Notes under the pieces: generated by a model | The model's input: the letters and a program-made list of their open reading frames with translations, nothing else | The model's database searches: none | Told to the model about the DNA's origin: nothing | Shown: one piece after another, positions 18,069-26,164 of the stretch | Layout: each line of letters begins with the position of its first letter | How positions within the stretch are numbered: position 1 is the first letter of the stretch | Translations under genes and position numbers: made by a program | NCBI GenBank assembly: GCA_963776375.1 | Contig: CAVZMF010000007.1 | Span: forward strand, 6,334 to 70,333 | Length of the DNA: 64,000 nucleotides | Direction: 5' to 3' | From: PALSA-612 sp963776375 | GTDB taxonomy: Bacteria; Actinomycetota; Thermoleophilia; Gaiellales; Gaiellaceae

Positions 18069-19136
18069 GTGGACGGGAAGACGATCGTCGTTCTGGAGGG
18101 TGACGAGACCGGCCAGGAGCTGCTGGAGGAGGCGCTGCGCGTGCTGGCCGCCGACGTCACCGGACTCGCGCTCGATTTTCCGCGCTTCGACCTGTCGCTC
18201 GAGCGCCGTCGCGAGACGCAGAACCAGGTCGTCCACGAGGCCGCCGCTGCGGTCCGCGAGCACGGCCTCGGCCTGAAGGCCGCGACGATCACACCCGAGG
18301 AGCTGGGCGACGTCGGCAGCCCGAACCGCATCCTGCGGGAAGAGATCGGCGGCCGGGTGATCGTCCGCACCGGCCGGCGCATCCCCGGCATCGCGCCGCT
18401 CGGAGGCGTCCACGCGCCGATCTCCGTCGTGCGCATGGCCGTCGGGGACGCCTACGGCGCGAAGGAATGGCGGGAGGGCGACGGCGAGGACGAGGCGGCG
18501 TTCCGCACGGAGCGCATCGAGCGGCGAATCTGCCGCTCGGTCGCGGAGTTCTCGTTCCGGCTGGCCGAGCGGACCGGCGCGCGCGTGTTCGGCGGCCCGA
18601 AGTACACGGTCAGCCCGGTCTACGAAGGGATGCTGAAGGAGGAGATGGACGCGGCCGCTGCGCGCCATCCCGACGTCACATACCAGCCTCAGCTGATCGA
18701 CGCGACCTTTGCGCTCCTCCTGTCGTCGAGCGGCGATCCGCTCGTGATTCCCACGCTCAACCGTGACGGTGACATCCTCTCCGATCTGGTTCTCCCGCTG
18801 TTCGGCTCGATCGCCGGGTCCGAGTCGCTGATCGTCGCCTTCGGAGAGGACTACGTCCCCACCGTCGTACTCGCGGAGGCGGCCCACGGCACGGCGCCCG
18901 CGCTCAGGGGCAAGAACGTCGCGAACCCGATGGCGATGATCCTCGCCGGCGCGGCCCTACTCTCGTACGTCCCGGACGGCGAGCCGGCATCGCGGGCGAT
19001 CCGCGAGGCGGCGCTCGAGGCCGTGGCGGGCGGTTGCCGCACGGCCGACCTCGGCGGCAACGCCGCGACCACCGAGTTCGCCGACGAGGTCATCCGCCGC
19101 ACCCGCCAGAAGCTCGAGATCTGGTCCGCGCTGTAG
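18069..19136 (+). CDS. Isocitrate/isopropylmalate dehydrogenase family protein
   Basis: 355 residues of the beta-decarboxylating dehydrogenase family. TIVVLEGDETGQELLEEAL is the N-terminal strand-helix, GGPKYTVSPVYEGMLKEEMD the substrate-binding helix region, NRDGDILSDLV the metal-binding Asp block (normally N-x-x-G-D-I/Y-x-S-D), and AAHGTAPALRGKNVANPMAM the cofactor loop. A TAGAAT box at 18054-18059 ends only nine bases before the GTG start, so the mRNA may be leaderless. The family also includes tartrate and homoisocitrate enzymes; NAD-type isocitrate dehydrogenase is the best guess. Its last 31 bases are repeated at 22054-22084. Confidence 0.8.
   Translation: MDGKTIVVLEGDETGQELLEEALRVLAADVTGLALDFPRFDLSLERRRETQNQVVHEAAAAVREHGLGLKAATITPEELGDVGSPNRILREEIGGRVIVRTGRRIPGIAPLGGVHAPISVVRMAVGDAYGAKEWREGDGEDEAAFRTERIERRICRSVAEFSFRLAERTGARVFGGPKYTVSPVYEGMLKEEMDAAAARHPDVTYQPQLIDATFALLLSSSGDPLVIPTLNRDGDILSDLVLPLFGSIAGSESLIVAFGEDYVPTVVLAEAAHGTAPALRGKNVANPMAMILAGAALLSYVPDGEPASRAIREAALEAVAGGCRTADLGGNAATTEFADEVIRRTRQKLEIWSAL
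19105..19135. repeat. 31-bp repeat, copy 1 (3' end of the dehydrogenase gene)
   Basis: The last codons of the dehydrogenase (ending ...EIWSAL and the TA of the stop) recur at 22054-22084 with a single C/T difference (30/31 identical), same orientation. The 2.9 kb between the copies holds collagen-like and fragmentary genes. Confidence 0.8.
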
Positions 19137-19311
19137 CTAGCCCGCGTCTGCCGCATGATCAGCGGGCTCAGATGCTGCGGGATCGGGTTGAGATCACGTC
19201 AGGCCGCTCCCAGACCGGCGCTGCTCACCCGGAGCGATCTACACCGACGCCACACTCCCCGTCATCTGCAAGCCGCACTACACCGAGCAGGTCAGGAGGG
19301 TAAGCGAAGGT

Positions 19312-19647
19312 CTACTGCCCGCGCAGCTCGTGTCTCCGCTTGACAAGCGCCCGCAGCACCTCCCGCGACTGCTCCTCGTAACCCGCCACCAGCCCGCGCA
19401 GGCATCCGAGCGCCATGCCCGCCTCGCCCAACGTCAGCGCCGGCGACTCCGCGAGCAACCGTGCCAGCCACTTACGCGCCGCACGGTCGTACCGATCAGG
19501 CGCCTCCGCCGCGAGAAGCGTCAGGTAGTCGAGCGCGTCATTCAGTCCCAGCCGGCCGAGTTCCCGAGCTGCGGTCTCCGCCTGCATAACGCTGCGACCG
19601 TCGAGCGCACGGCGGAACCGGGCATACGGCCTCCCGTCCGAGGTCAT
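19312..19647 (-). CDS. Conserved hypothetical helical protein, 111 residues
   Basis: The product MTSDGRPYARFRRALDGRSV continues with MQAETAARELGRLGLNDALD and a long helical C-terminus. It resembles actinobacterial proteins with ARFRRAL...AAARELG...L-x-D-A-L blocks, all of unknown function, often about 110 residues, so it looks complete. There are no membrane helices. It is divergent from the collagen-like gene, and its 5' side faces 19648-19814. I cannot assign a role. Confidence 0.6.
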   Translation of the reverse strand: MTSDGRPYARFRRALDGRSVMQAETAARELGRLGLNDALDYLTLLAAEAPDRYDRAARKWLARLLAESPALTLGEAGMALGCLRGLVAGYEEQSREVLRALVKRRHELRGQ

Positions 19648-19814
19648 GCAGCAGCTTAGGGGCGAACGTGTGTTCCCTGCGCGGGCTGGACAAGGGTTGG
19701 CGGCTTGACGCGATGACGAGGCTGTAGCAGGCTGCCGGTTCGGGCAACGGTCCTGCGGCCGGCTCGCCCGATGTGGCGTCCGCCCGTTGCGGAGCAGCGT
19801 CGAGAGGAGGTCGC

Positions 19815-20696
19815 ATGCACCGTCTTCGTCGCCTCAGCCGAGGCGGACGCCTGGCGTTCGCACTCGTCGTCGCCGGGGCCGTCTTCGGGATCGCGTCTGC
19901 CGTGCAGGCGGACATCCCGGATGGCGGAGTGATCCACAGCTGCTACAAAAAGGTGAACGGTCAGCTGCGCGTGATCGACACGAGCAAGGGCGGAACCTGC
20001 AACACAAGCGAGAAGGGACTGTCCTGGAATCAGACTGGTCCCACCGGGGCTCGAGGGCCAACCGGTCCCAAGGGCGCGACAGGTCCGAAGGGCGCGACAG
20101 GCCCGAAGGGCGCGACAGGCCCGAAGGGGGCCACCGGGGCGACCGGGCCGTCGGGGCCGAAGGGCCCGACGGGCTTGGGTATCGGTGGCAGTTGCACTAC
20201 GAACCACGCGATCCAGAGCGTGAACCCCGACGGGAGCGTGAACTGCGTGGCCTTCACGCCTTCGGGGAGAGTGCTGACGGCGGGCGAGTTCCTTCCGTCG
20301 GCCGGCGATCCCGCCGTCACGCTCTTCGACATCGACGGCACCGTCGTTCGGGGCATCTGCACGGCAGGCGGGAACGCCCAAGTGACGATCGGCTCCGACG
20401 GCGGAGCGGGCGGCTTCGTCTCGTACTCGTCGGACAGCAACTCGCTCGGCCACAAAGCGGGTCAGCCGACGAACGGCAACTCCGACGTGATCGCCGACCA
20501 GACAGCAGGCGGCTTCGCGGACCGCGCTGAATTCAGCTCCCTCGGCACGTTCACCACGTCGACGTTCCTCTCGGGAACCGTGTATGCGGAGACGGTCGGC
20601 AGCGTGTGCGTCTTCCAGGGCAGCGCAATCGCAGCCAACGGGGCGGCGCCACCCGCCGGACAGGCTCCGGTCAAAGGCACGCAAAACCCGCACTAG
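19815..20696 (+). CDS. Secreted collagen-like (Gly-X-Y) protein
   Basis: 293 residues. A signal peptide (MHRLRRLSRGGRLAFALVVA, then GAVFGIASAVQA) is followed by IPDGGVIHSCYKKVNGQLRV and WNQTGPTG. About 14 Gly-X-Y triplets come next, with GPKGAT repeated four times. A Cys-containing C-terminal domain of about 160 residues completes the protein. The IPDxxGxIHxCY head plus Gly-X-Y array is typical of surface proteins in Thermoleophilia. GAGAGGAGG precedes the ATG. The collagen-like rod probably trimerises at the cell surface; that is inferred from the repeat. A second, broken copy lies in opposite orientation at 21038-21697. Confidence 0.8.
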   Translation: MHRLRRLSRGGRLAFALVVAGAVFGIASAVQADIPDGGVIHSCYKKVNGQLRVIDTSKGGTCNTSEKGLSWNQTGPTGARGPTGPKGATGPKGATGPKGATGPKGATGATGPSGPKGPTGLGIGGSCTTNHAIQSVNPDGSVNCVAFTPSGRVLTAGEFLPSAGDPAVTLFDIDGTVVRGICTAGGNAQVTIGSDGGAGGFVSYSSDSNSLGHKAGQPTNGNSDVIADQTAGGFADRAEFSSLGTFTTSTFLSGTVYAETVGSVCVFQGSAIAANGAAPPAGQAPVKGTQNPH

Positions 20697-20837
20697 CCAC
20701 GTAATACGACCGACCCAGGAGCGGGCGGTTCGACCATGAGCCGCCCGCTCCGCTTTCGAGCCGCCCGGCCGCGAGCCTGCCGGCCGCGACCCGGTTGACG
20801 CGGTGAGGCTGCGTGCCGTCCCTGTCCTCCGTGTGGC

Positions 20838-21060
20838 TCGGCCGGCGGTGCGATCTTCGGATCGCGGCCCGATGTCGACGCGACGTTGATCACGCTGCTG
20901 ACGACGATCCTGCTGAGCGAGCTCGTCGCTTCAACCACGGCCCCCGGAGGAGGGACAGCCTCCTCCTCGCGGGCCGTCGTGAAGGGCGCCTTCAACGCGA
21001 AGCTGAAGAAGTCGATCGTGGTCGACGGGGCCCGCGATTACTCCCTGCTCGCCGGCGCCG
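20838..21060 (+). pseudogene. Fragment of a secreted-repeat (COG4315-like) lipoprotein
   Basis: In one frame the bases read LITLLTTILLSELVAS (signal-peptide-like), then VVKGAFNAKLKKSIVVDG and DYSLLAG. This resembles the V-V-K-x-A-F-N-x-x-L-x-x-x-I-L-V-D-G...T-L-Y-x-L head of secreted-repeat lipoproteins. No ATG/GTG is suitably placed, the Gly-Arg-Thr before the Tyr is lost, and the match ends where the inverted collagen-like gene begins. It is most likely a decayed remnant. Confidence 0.4.
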
Positions 21061-21697
21061 CTACTGGGGCCTTCTGCGAAGCGGCCGCGAGCGAACTCCC
21101 GGGAGCGCACGTGGCCTCCGCCTGGTACGACTGGCCGGCTGCACCTTCGTTCCTGACATCGACAGTCCACTTATCCGTTGGCGTGGTGCCGGTGAAGAAA
21201 CCGTTGTTGAACGAGTCGATGGTGACGATCGTCAGCTCCCCGGTGGCAACCGCGGGATTGACGATGACGTCGCCTGTGATGGCGATGTCGCCGGCTGGAC
21301 AAGCGACAGTGCTTTCAGAATTCGTGCGGGCCGCGACGATCGTCGGCGTCCCCAGCACCATCTGCAATCCGACGATGCCGGCCGGCCCGGTCGGTCCTGT
21401 CGCACCCGTCGGCCCGGTGGCGCCCGTCGGCCCGGTCGTTCCGATCGGCCCGGATGCACCAGTTGTCCCCTTTGGCCCGGTCGGCCCGGTCTGGTTCCAG
21501 TCCAGCCCGACCTCGCTCGAGCGGCAGGCATCGGTCGATGGGTCGACCACGCGTAGATCGCCGCTGTTCTTCTGGTAGCAGCCGTGAATGATCCCACCCG
21601 AGTCGGGGATCGACGCTTATGCGACGCCGCCAAGGACCAACGCTCCCACGACGATGCCGAGTGCAGCCCACCCCCGGCGGACGAATTGAGGTTTCAT
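21038..21697 (-). pseudogene. Collagen-like secreted protein with a nonsense codon
   Basis: From ATG 21697 (preceded by GGGGGAAGG) the frame reads MKPQFVRRGWAALGIVVG and ALVLGGVA, then TAA, then continues in the same frame as ASIPDSGGIIHGCYQKNSGD, WNQTGPTG and about ten Gly-X-Y triplets, followed by a C-terminal domain. The stop falls at codon 27, at the end of the signal peptide, where a sense codon is expected. Everything after it is open to 21038. It is either a pseudogene by a single nonsense change or a sequence error; re-initiation would give a protein without a signal. Confidence 0.7.
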
Positions 21698-21790
21698 GCC
21701 TTCCCCCTTTTCTGAGCGAAGCGATTCGTCTCTGGTCAAGGCTGGTCTACGCGACTGACTACCGACCGGATTGGGTCGATCCGGTCACGG

Positions 21791-22018
21791 TGCTGCCGGG
21801 AGTGCGGCGTCGAGCTAGCCTCAGACAGCCCGGAGCTACGGCTGCAGCGGACCTACGACGATGAGCCGATCGTCTGCTGCCTGGAGTGCTGGGAGCGCGA
21901 GTTCGGCGAGGCCGGTTGGGCGGGTACCCGCTCGCTTTGGATGCACGGCCGCCTGGGGTACTTCCTTGTCGGACGGCATCAGTGCAGGAGATCGAGCAGG
22001 GTAGAACTATTGGGGTAG
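21791..22018 (+). pseudogene. Zinc-knuckle protein fragment without a start codon
   Basis: The frame reads CCRECGVELASDSPELRL, then TYDDEPIVCCLECWEREFGE and ends at TAG 22016-22018. Two C-x2-C pairs (CREC, CLEC) make a credible small zinc-binding module. Upstream, the frame opens at a TGA near 21714 and offers no ATG, GTG or TTG. It is therefore a 5'-truncated gene, possibly cut when the collagen-like gene arrived. Confidence 0.45.
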
Positions 22019-22053
22019 AAAGAGCGGCCCAACCGCTCGGTTGAGCCGCTCTG

Positions 22054-22084
22054 GCCAGAAGTTCGAGATCTGGTCCGCGCTGTA
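22054..22084. repeat. 31-bp repeat, copy 2
   Basis: 30 of 31 bases match the 3' end of the dehydrogenase gene (19105-19135); the difference would turn Leu into Phe in its C-terminal KLEIWSAL. No other part of that gene is present here, so this is a detached terminal duplicate, placed directly after a hairpin. Confidence 0.8.
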
Positions 22085-22221
22085 ACGAACTGCACCAGCG
22101 TCCCCCGGACGGGGGAGGAATGCAGGCATTCGACTGCCGATGATCGCTGCAAATGAGCACGGACGCCCTGCGGCAGCGGCGTTCACGGCGGTCCGCGCTC
22201 CCCCGAGTCGAAAGGATTTTG

Positions 22222-22899
22222 ATGACCGTCTATCGGAAGATCCTCCTCAGCGCGGCCGTGGTCATCGTGCTCGCGGCCGGTGTCGGTTTCGGCACGTTCG
22301 CGACGTTCACGGCCGAGACCGACAACCCGGGCAACGTCTTCGCCCACGGGACGCTGGTGCTCTCGAACCAGAAGCAGGGCGGATCCGTCTGCCTCTCGAC
22401 CGGCGGCGGCTCCACGGACACCAACGTCAACACGGGCTGCGACCAGCTCTACAACCTCACGGCCAAGAAGCCGGGAGACTCGGGTACGGCGAACCTGACG
22501 CTCAGGAACGCCGGCTCGACCGACGCCTCCACATTCAAGGTCTTCTCTCCGCTCTGCACGGCCGCGGACGCGACCGGAGAGACGTACCACGGCACGGGGA
22601 GCCCCTGCAGCGTGGTCCAGCTCTACGTCCAGCAGTGGTCGGACGCGGCTTTCTCGACGCCGCTCGCCTGCCTCTACGGCGGCGCGACCGGCAGCACGTG
22701 CAACTTCTCCGACACGACGAAGACGCTCGGTGACTTCGCGACCAACTACTCGAACTCCACGAACGGCCTCTCGATCGGCGCCCTGACGGCCGGTTCGTCG
22801 GCGTACTTCACGATCGGCGTGAAGTCCCCGTCGACCGCCGGCAACAGCCTGCAGGGCCGCAAGGCGACGCAGGACTTCGACTGGTACATCTCGCAGTAG
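22222..22899 (+). CDS. SipW-dependent secreted protein (TasA/camelysin-like)
   Basis: 225 residues. The signal region ILLSAAVVIVLAAGVGFGTF followed by ATFTAETDNPGNVF is the SipW-type leader, in which the hydrophobic core ends directly in an F-T-A-x-T-x-N-P-G-N motif. The mature part has NLTLRNAGSTDASTFKV-type immunoglobulin-like strands and several Cys. TasA/CalY-family members form extracellular fibres; fibre formation here is inference. AAAGGA precedes the ATG. The SipW-like peptidase follows 25 bases on and a second protein with the same leader motif comes after, so the three form one operon. Confidence 0.75.
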   Translation: MTVYRKILLSAAVVIVLAAGVGFGTFATFTAETDNPGNVFAHGTLVLSNQKQGGSVCLSTGGGSTDTNVNTGCDQLYNLTAKKPGDSGTANLTLRNAGSTDASTFKVFSPLCTAADATGETYHGTGSPCSVVQLYVQQWSDAAFSTPLACLYGGATGSTCNFSDTTKTLGDFATNYSNSTNGLSIGALTAGSSAYFTIGVKSPSTAGNSLQGRKATQDFDWYISQ

Positions 22900-22923
22900 C
22901 GGCCGAATCGCGGGGGAGCGATC

Positions 22924-23502
22924 GTGCAGAGCACAGAGCTACAAGTCAGCCCGGCCGACAGCGGTGCAATCCCCACCGCTGTCGGCGGGGCACACGTTCT
23001 CTTCCGGGTCGCCCGCGTGCTCGTCGTCGCGCTCGTCGTGGCCGCCGCCGTCCTGGTCGCCGCCCTTGCGGTCGGCCCGAGGTTCCTGCCCTACCGCACG
23101 TACACGATCGAGACCGGGAGCATGCGGCCAACGCTGCCGATCGGCTCGCAGATCGTCCTGCGCCCCGTCGCAGCCAACCGGCTGAAGGTCGGCGACGTCG
23201 TCGCCTTCCACCGCCCCGGACACGGCGAGCTCGTGACGCACCGGATCAGGAGGGTGCTGCACACGAGCCGCGGGACCTTCTTCGAGACGAAGGGCGACGC
23301 GAACGGAGCCCCCGACCCATGGCGGCTGCGGATGCGCGGCACGGGCTGGCGCGAGGTGTACGTCATTCCGTACGTCGGCTATGTCGTCTCGGCGCTGCGC
23401 CTGCTGTCCGTCCGGCTCACCCTGCTGGCACTGGTGGGCGGGATCCTCGGCGCCTTCGCTATCCGGCGGATCTGGGCCGCTCCGCGCGACGCGCCGGCGT
23501 AG
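22924..23502 (+). CDS. sipW: SipW-type signal peptidase I
   Basis: 192 residues. A membrane helix (ARVLVVALVVAAAVLVAALA) precedes YTIETGSMRPTLPIGS with the nucleophile Ser. The second catalytic position lies in ELVTHRI, where a His replaces the Lys of ordinary bacterial LepB; this Ser/His arrangement defines the archaeal/ER/SipW branch. GDANGAPDPW is the box E-type block, and a C-terminal membrane helix follows. GTG 22924 is the start. Placement between two substrates with matching leaders indicates a dedicated peptidase, separate from the housekeeping lepB at 42064. Confidence 0.85.
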   Translation: MQSTELQVSPADSGAIPTAVGGAHVLFRVARVLVVALVVAAAVLVAALAVGPRFLPYRTYTIETGSMRPTLPIGSQIVLRPVAANRLKVGDVVAFHRPGHGELVTHRIRRVLHTSRGTFFETKGDANGAPDPWRLRMRGTGWREVYVIPYVGYVVSALRLLSVRLTLLALVGGILGAFAIRRIWAAPRDAPA

Positions 23503-23511
23503 AGAAAGCCG

Positions 23512-24402
23512 ATGCGACCCCACACCCTCCTCGTCGTCTCCGCGGCCGTGCTGACCGTCCTGACAGCCACGCTCGGGCGCGGCTCGGAGGCGGCGTTCAC
23601 CGCGCAGACGCAGAACCCCGGCAACGCCTACGCGATGACCGCGCTCTACGCTCCCTCGGCGCTCACCGCCTCGACGACCGGCCACGACGTCGGCCTGAGC
23701 TGGGGCGCCGGCACGAACGGCAGCGACTACAGCATCCTCGGCGTCGCCAACGGATCGAGCTCGAACTGCAGCAGCGTCACGTTCGCCGCGCTCGGCAGCT
23801 CGGCCGGCACGAGCTACACGGACTCTGCCCGGTTCGCGCCGCAGGGCACGTACTACTGCTACCAGGTGCAGACGAGCTACGCGTCGTGGACGAGCGTGAA
23901 CGGCAACCCGACCGTCGCCGCGCGGCTCGGCTTCTTCGCCGCGTCCATCGCCGCCACGAACGGCGGAACGGCGGGTCGCCTCGACGCCGGCGACAAGATC
24001 GTCCTCACCTTCGACCAGGCCGTGACCACGTCCACCGGGCCGAGCGGGACCAACACCGTCTGCGCCCGCACCGGGAACGACACGATCACGCTCGGTGTCG
24101 TCACGACGACCGGGACCTGCGCCGCCAACGAGACGAACAACCTCGGCACGGTGACCAGCGGCACCTTGTCGGCCAACGGGCGCTGGAACGCGACCTGGGT
24201 CTGGAGCGCCGGCAACACGGCGCTCACGATCACGCTCAGCACGCGCGTCCAGGGAACGACGAACGTGACGACGACCGGAGCATGGGCGTTCAACCCGGTC
24301 ACGACCACGACGAAGCTGCTCTCGTCGACGGGTTCGTTCCACGTCTGCGACACGAACACCGGCGGCGGCAACTGCCTGCCCGCACTGACCGGCAGCTTCT
24401 GA
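23512..24402 (+). CDS. Second SipW-dependent secreted protein, Ig/FnIII-like
   Basis: 296 residues. The leader MRPHTLLVVSAAVLTVLTAT ends in EAAFTAQTQNPGNAYAM, sharing F-T-A-x-T-x-N-P-G-N with the protein encoded at 22222. A fibronectin-III-like stretch follows (SALTASTTGHDVGLSWGAG ... YCYQVQTSY), then a Thr/Ser/Gly-rich beta domain with AGDKIVLTFDQAVTTSTG. It starts 9 bases after the peptidase stop. It may be an accessory or anchor subunit of the fibre; that is inference from position. It converges on the HD-GYP gene with only two bases between stops. Confidence 0.7.
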   Translation: MRPHTLLVVSAAVLTVLTATLGRGSEAAFTAQTQNPGNAYAMTALYAPSALTASTTGHDVGLSWGAGTNGSDYSILGVANGSSSNCSSVTFAALGSSAGTSYTDSARFAPQGTYYCYQVQTSYASWTSVNGNPTVAARLGFFAASIAATNGGTAGRLDAGDKIVLTFDQAVTTSTGPSGTNTVCARTGNDTITLGVVTTTGTCAANETNNLGTVTSGTLSANGRWNATWVWSAGNTALTITLSTRVQGTTNVTTTGAWAFNPVTTTTKLLSSTGSFHVCDTNTGGGNCLPALTGSF

Positions 24403-24403
24403 G

Positions 24404-24994
24404 CTAGACCACCGCGCGCACGAGACCGTGCGCCGCGTCCGCGAGCAGGCCGTCGCGCCAGGCCTCGACGAAGACGCGGACGATCTCCGGGTCGAACTGT
24501 GTGCCCGCGCAGCGCTCGAGCTCGGTCACGGCCACCTCCTCGGTCGTGGCACGGCGGTACGAGCGATCCGTGGTCAGGGCGTCGAACGAGTCCACGACGG
24601 CGAGCACACGCGCCTCGGCGGGTATCGCCTCGCCCTCGAGGCCGACCGGGTAGCCGGTTCCGTCCCAGCGCTCGTGGTGGTAGAGCACGACCGGGACGAC
24701 GAGCTGGAGCGCAGAATGCCGCGCGACTATGCGCGCGCCCTCCTCGGGATGTCGACGCAGCTCCGCGAGCTCGTCCGCGTCCAGCGGCCCCGGCTTGCGC
24801 AGGATGCGCTCCGGGACGACGAGCTTGCCGACGTCGTGCAGCGCCGCGCCCAGCCGCAGGATCTCGACGTCGGCCTCGTCCCAGCCCAGGCGCGAGGCGA
24901 CGACCTCCGCCATCACGCCCACGCGGACAGCGTGGCCGGACGAGTGCGGATCTCTGGCCTCGATGGCCTGCGAGAGCGCGACGAGCGTGGTCAT
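24404..24994 (-). CDS. HD-GYP domain protein (probable c-di-GMP phosphodiesterase)
   Basis: 196 residues, nearly only the HD-GYP domain. SGHAVRVGVMAEVVASRLG has the first His, ALHDVGKLVVPERIL the HD pair, HPEEGARIV and VLYHHERWDGTGYPVGLEGE the GYP loop, and VLAVVDSFDALTTDRSYR the closing block. All metal ligands appear to be kept, so activity on cyclic di-GMP or another cyclic nucleotide is plausible. No sensor domain is present. ATG 24994 is used; the frame is open further 5', where RRRELKRAM could extend a leading helix, so the start is uncertain. Confidence 0.8.
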   Translation of the reverse strand: MTTLVALSQAIEARDPHSSGHAVRVGVMAEVVASRLGWDEADVEILRLGAALHDVGKLVVPERILRKPGPLDADELAELRRHPEEGARIVARHSALQLVVPVVLYHHERWDGTGYPVGLEGEAIPAEARVLAVVDSFDALTTDRSYRRATTEEVAVTELERCAGTQFDPEIVRVFVEAWRDGLLADAAHGLVRAVV

Positions 24995-25075
24995 GGCCCG
25001 CTTCAGTTCTCGCCGCCGACGCGCGCTCCTTCCCTCGCCGGGCGTCCGATGCCCTGGCGTAGAGTTGCCGTCGGC

Positions 25076-26164
25076 ATGCGCATCGGCGTCGCGAAGGAGA
25101 CTGCGCCCGGCGAGCGCAGGGTCGCACTCGTCCCGGACGTCGTCTCCCGTTTGACCGGATCCGGATTCGACGTGCTGGTCGAGAAGGGTGCGGGCGAGGC
25201 GGCCTCGTTCACGGACGCCGCCTACTCTGAGGCGGGCGCGAGCCTCGTCGCCGGCGTGCTCGGCCAGGCGGAGGGCATCGTCAAGGTGCAGAAGCCGTCC
25301 GCCGACGAGGCGGCAAAGCTGCGGCAGGGCGACCTGCTGATCGGCTTCCTGGAGCCGCTCACCGACCGGGAGGGCATCGACCGGCTGGCCGCGGCCGGCG
25401 TCGTCGCCTTCGCGATGGAATCGATCCCGCGGATCACGCGCGCCCAGCCGATGGACGCGCTCTCTTCCCAGGCGACGGTCTCCGGCTACAAGGGCGTGCT
25501 CCTCGCGGCCGAGCGGCTGCCGAAGTTCTTCCCCATGCTGACGACGGCGGCAGGCACCGTCCCGCCCGCGAAGGTGCTCGTGCTCGGCGCGGGCGTCGCC
25601 GGCCTGCAGGCGATCGCCACCGCGCGCCGGCTGGGCGCGGTCGTGGCCGGCTTCGACGTGCGACCCGCGGTGAAGGAGCAGGTCGAGTCGCTCGGCGCGA
25701 GCTTCCTCGACCTCGGCGTACGCGGAGAAGAAACGGCCGGCGGCTACGCGACCGAGCTGACGCCGGAGCAGCAGGCGCAGCAGCAGGCGGAGCTCGAGAA
25801 GCGCCTGCCCGACTACGACGTCGTGATCACGACGGCGGCGATCCCCGGGCGGCCGGCTCCCAAGCTGATCCCCGCGTCGGCTGTTCACGCGATGCGTCCC
25901 GGATCGGTGATCGTCGACCTCGCCTCGGAGACCGGCGGAAACTGCGAGCTGACGAGGCCGGGCGAGGAGACGGACGAGGGCGGCGTGAGGATCGTCGGCT
26001 TCACGAACCTTCCGAGCACGATGCCGGCCCATGCGAGCCAGCTCTACGCGCGCAACGTCATGGCTTTGCTCACCCACCTCGCCCCCGAGGGCGAGCTCAA
26101 GCTCGACTTCGACGACGAGATCACCGCAGGCGCCTGCGTGACCAGAAAGGAGGGAGCCGCGTGA
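25076..26164 (+). CDS. pntA: NAD(P) transhydrogenase subunit alpha part 1
   Basis: 362 residues, the NAD(H)-binding dI component. MRIGVAKETAPGERRVALVP is the N-terminal signature, VSGYKGVLLAAERLPKFFPM the second, and KVLVLGAGVAGLQAIATARR the Rossmann motif. The RQD-type mobile loop region around EEQAGGYATELT-like sequence is present. ATG 25076 is chosen because upstream sequence is antisense to the HD-GYP gene. Its stop overlaps the next GTG (GTGA). With the next two genes it forms the three-subunit proton-translocating transhydrogenase, exchanging hydride between NADH and NADP+ at the membrane. Confidence 0.92.
   Translation: MRIGVAKETAPGERRVALVPDVVSRLTGSGFDVLVEKGAGEAASFTDAAYSEAGASLVAGVLGQAEGIVKVQKPSADEAAKLRQGDLLIGFLEPLTDREGIDRLAAAGVVAFAMESIPRITRAQPMDALSSQATVSGYKGVLLAAERLPKFFPMLTTAAGTVPPAKVLVLGAGVAGLQAIATARRLGAVVAGFDVRPAVKEQVESLGASFLDLGVRGEETAGGYATELTPEQQAQQQAELEKRLPDYDVVITTAAIPGRPAPKLIPASAVHAMRPGSVIVDLASETGGNCELTRPGEETDEGGVRIVGFTNLPSTMPAHASQLYARNVMALLTHLAPEGELKLDFDDEITAGACVTRKEGAA

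Larger units (their letters stand above)
21698..22221. other. Mostly non-coding stretch with fragment and repeat
   Basis: It contains the zinc-knuckle fragment (21791-22018), a hairpin at 22020-22051 (AGAGCGGC with its complement, plus an inner CAACC/GGTTG helix), the second copy of the 31-bp repeat (22054-22084), and the leader of the SipW-substrate gene with AAAGGA before its ATG. Nothing else is recognised. Confidence 0.5.

Noticed and set aside
18006..18887. Minus-strand frame opposite the dehydrogenase gene
   Set aside because: It is an antisense shadow; the plus-strand protein has all family motifs.
20041..20170. CRISPR-like or minisatellite repeat
   Set aside because: The periodic sequence is the DNA of Gly-X-Y triplets in the collagen-like gene.
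20886..21578. Plus-strand frame with Pro-Val-Gly-Pro repeats suggesting a second collagen or PE/PPE-like gene
   Set aside because: The repeats are the reverse complement of the Gly-X-Y array of the minus-strand collagen-like gene. Only its first 60 residues, before the overlap, look like a real (decayed) coding segment.
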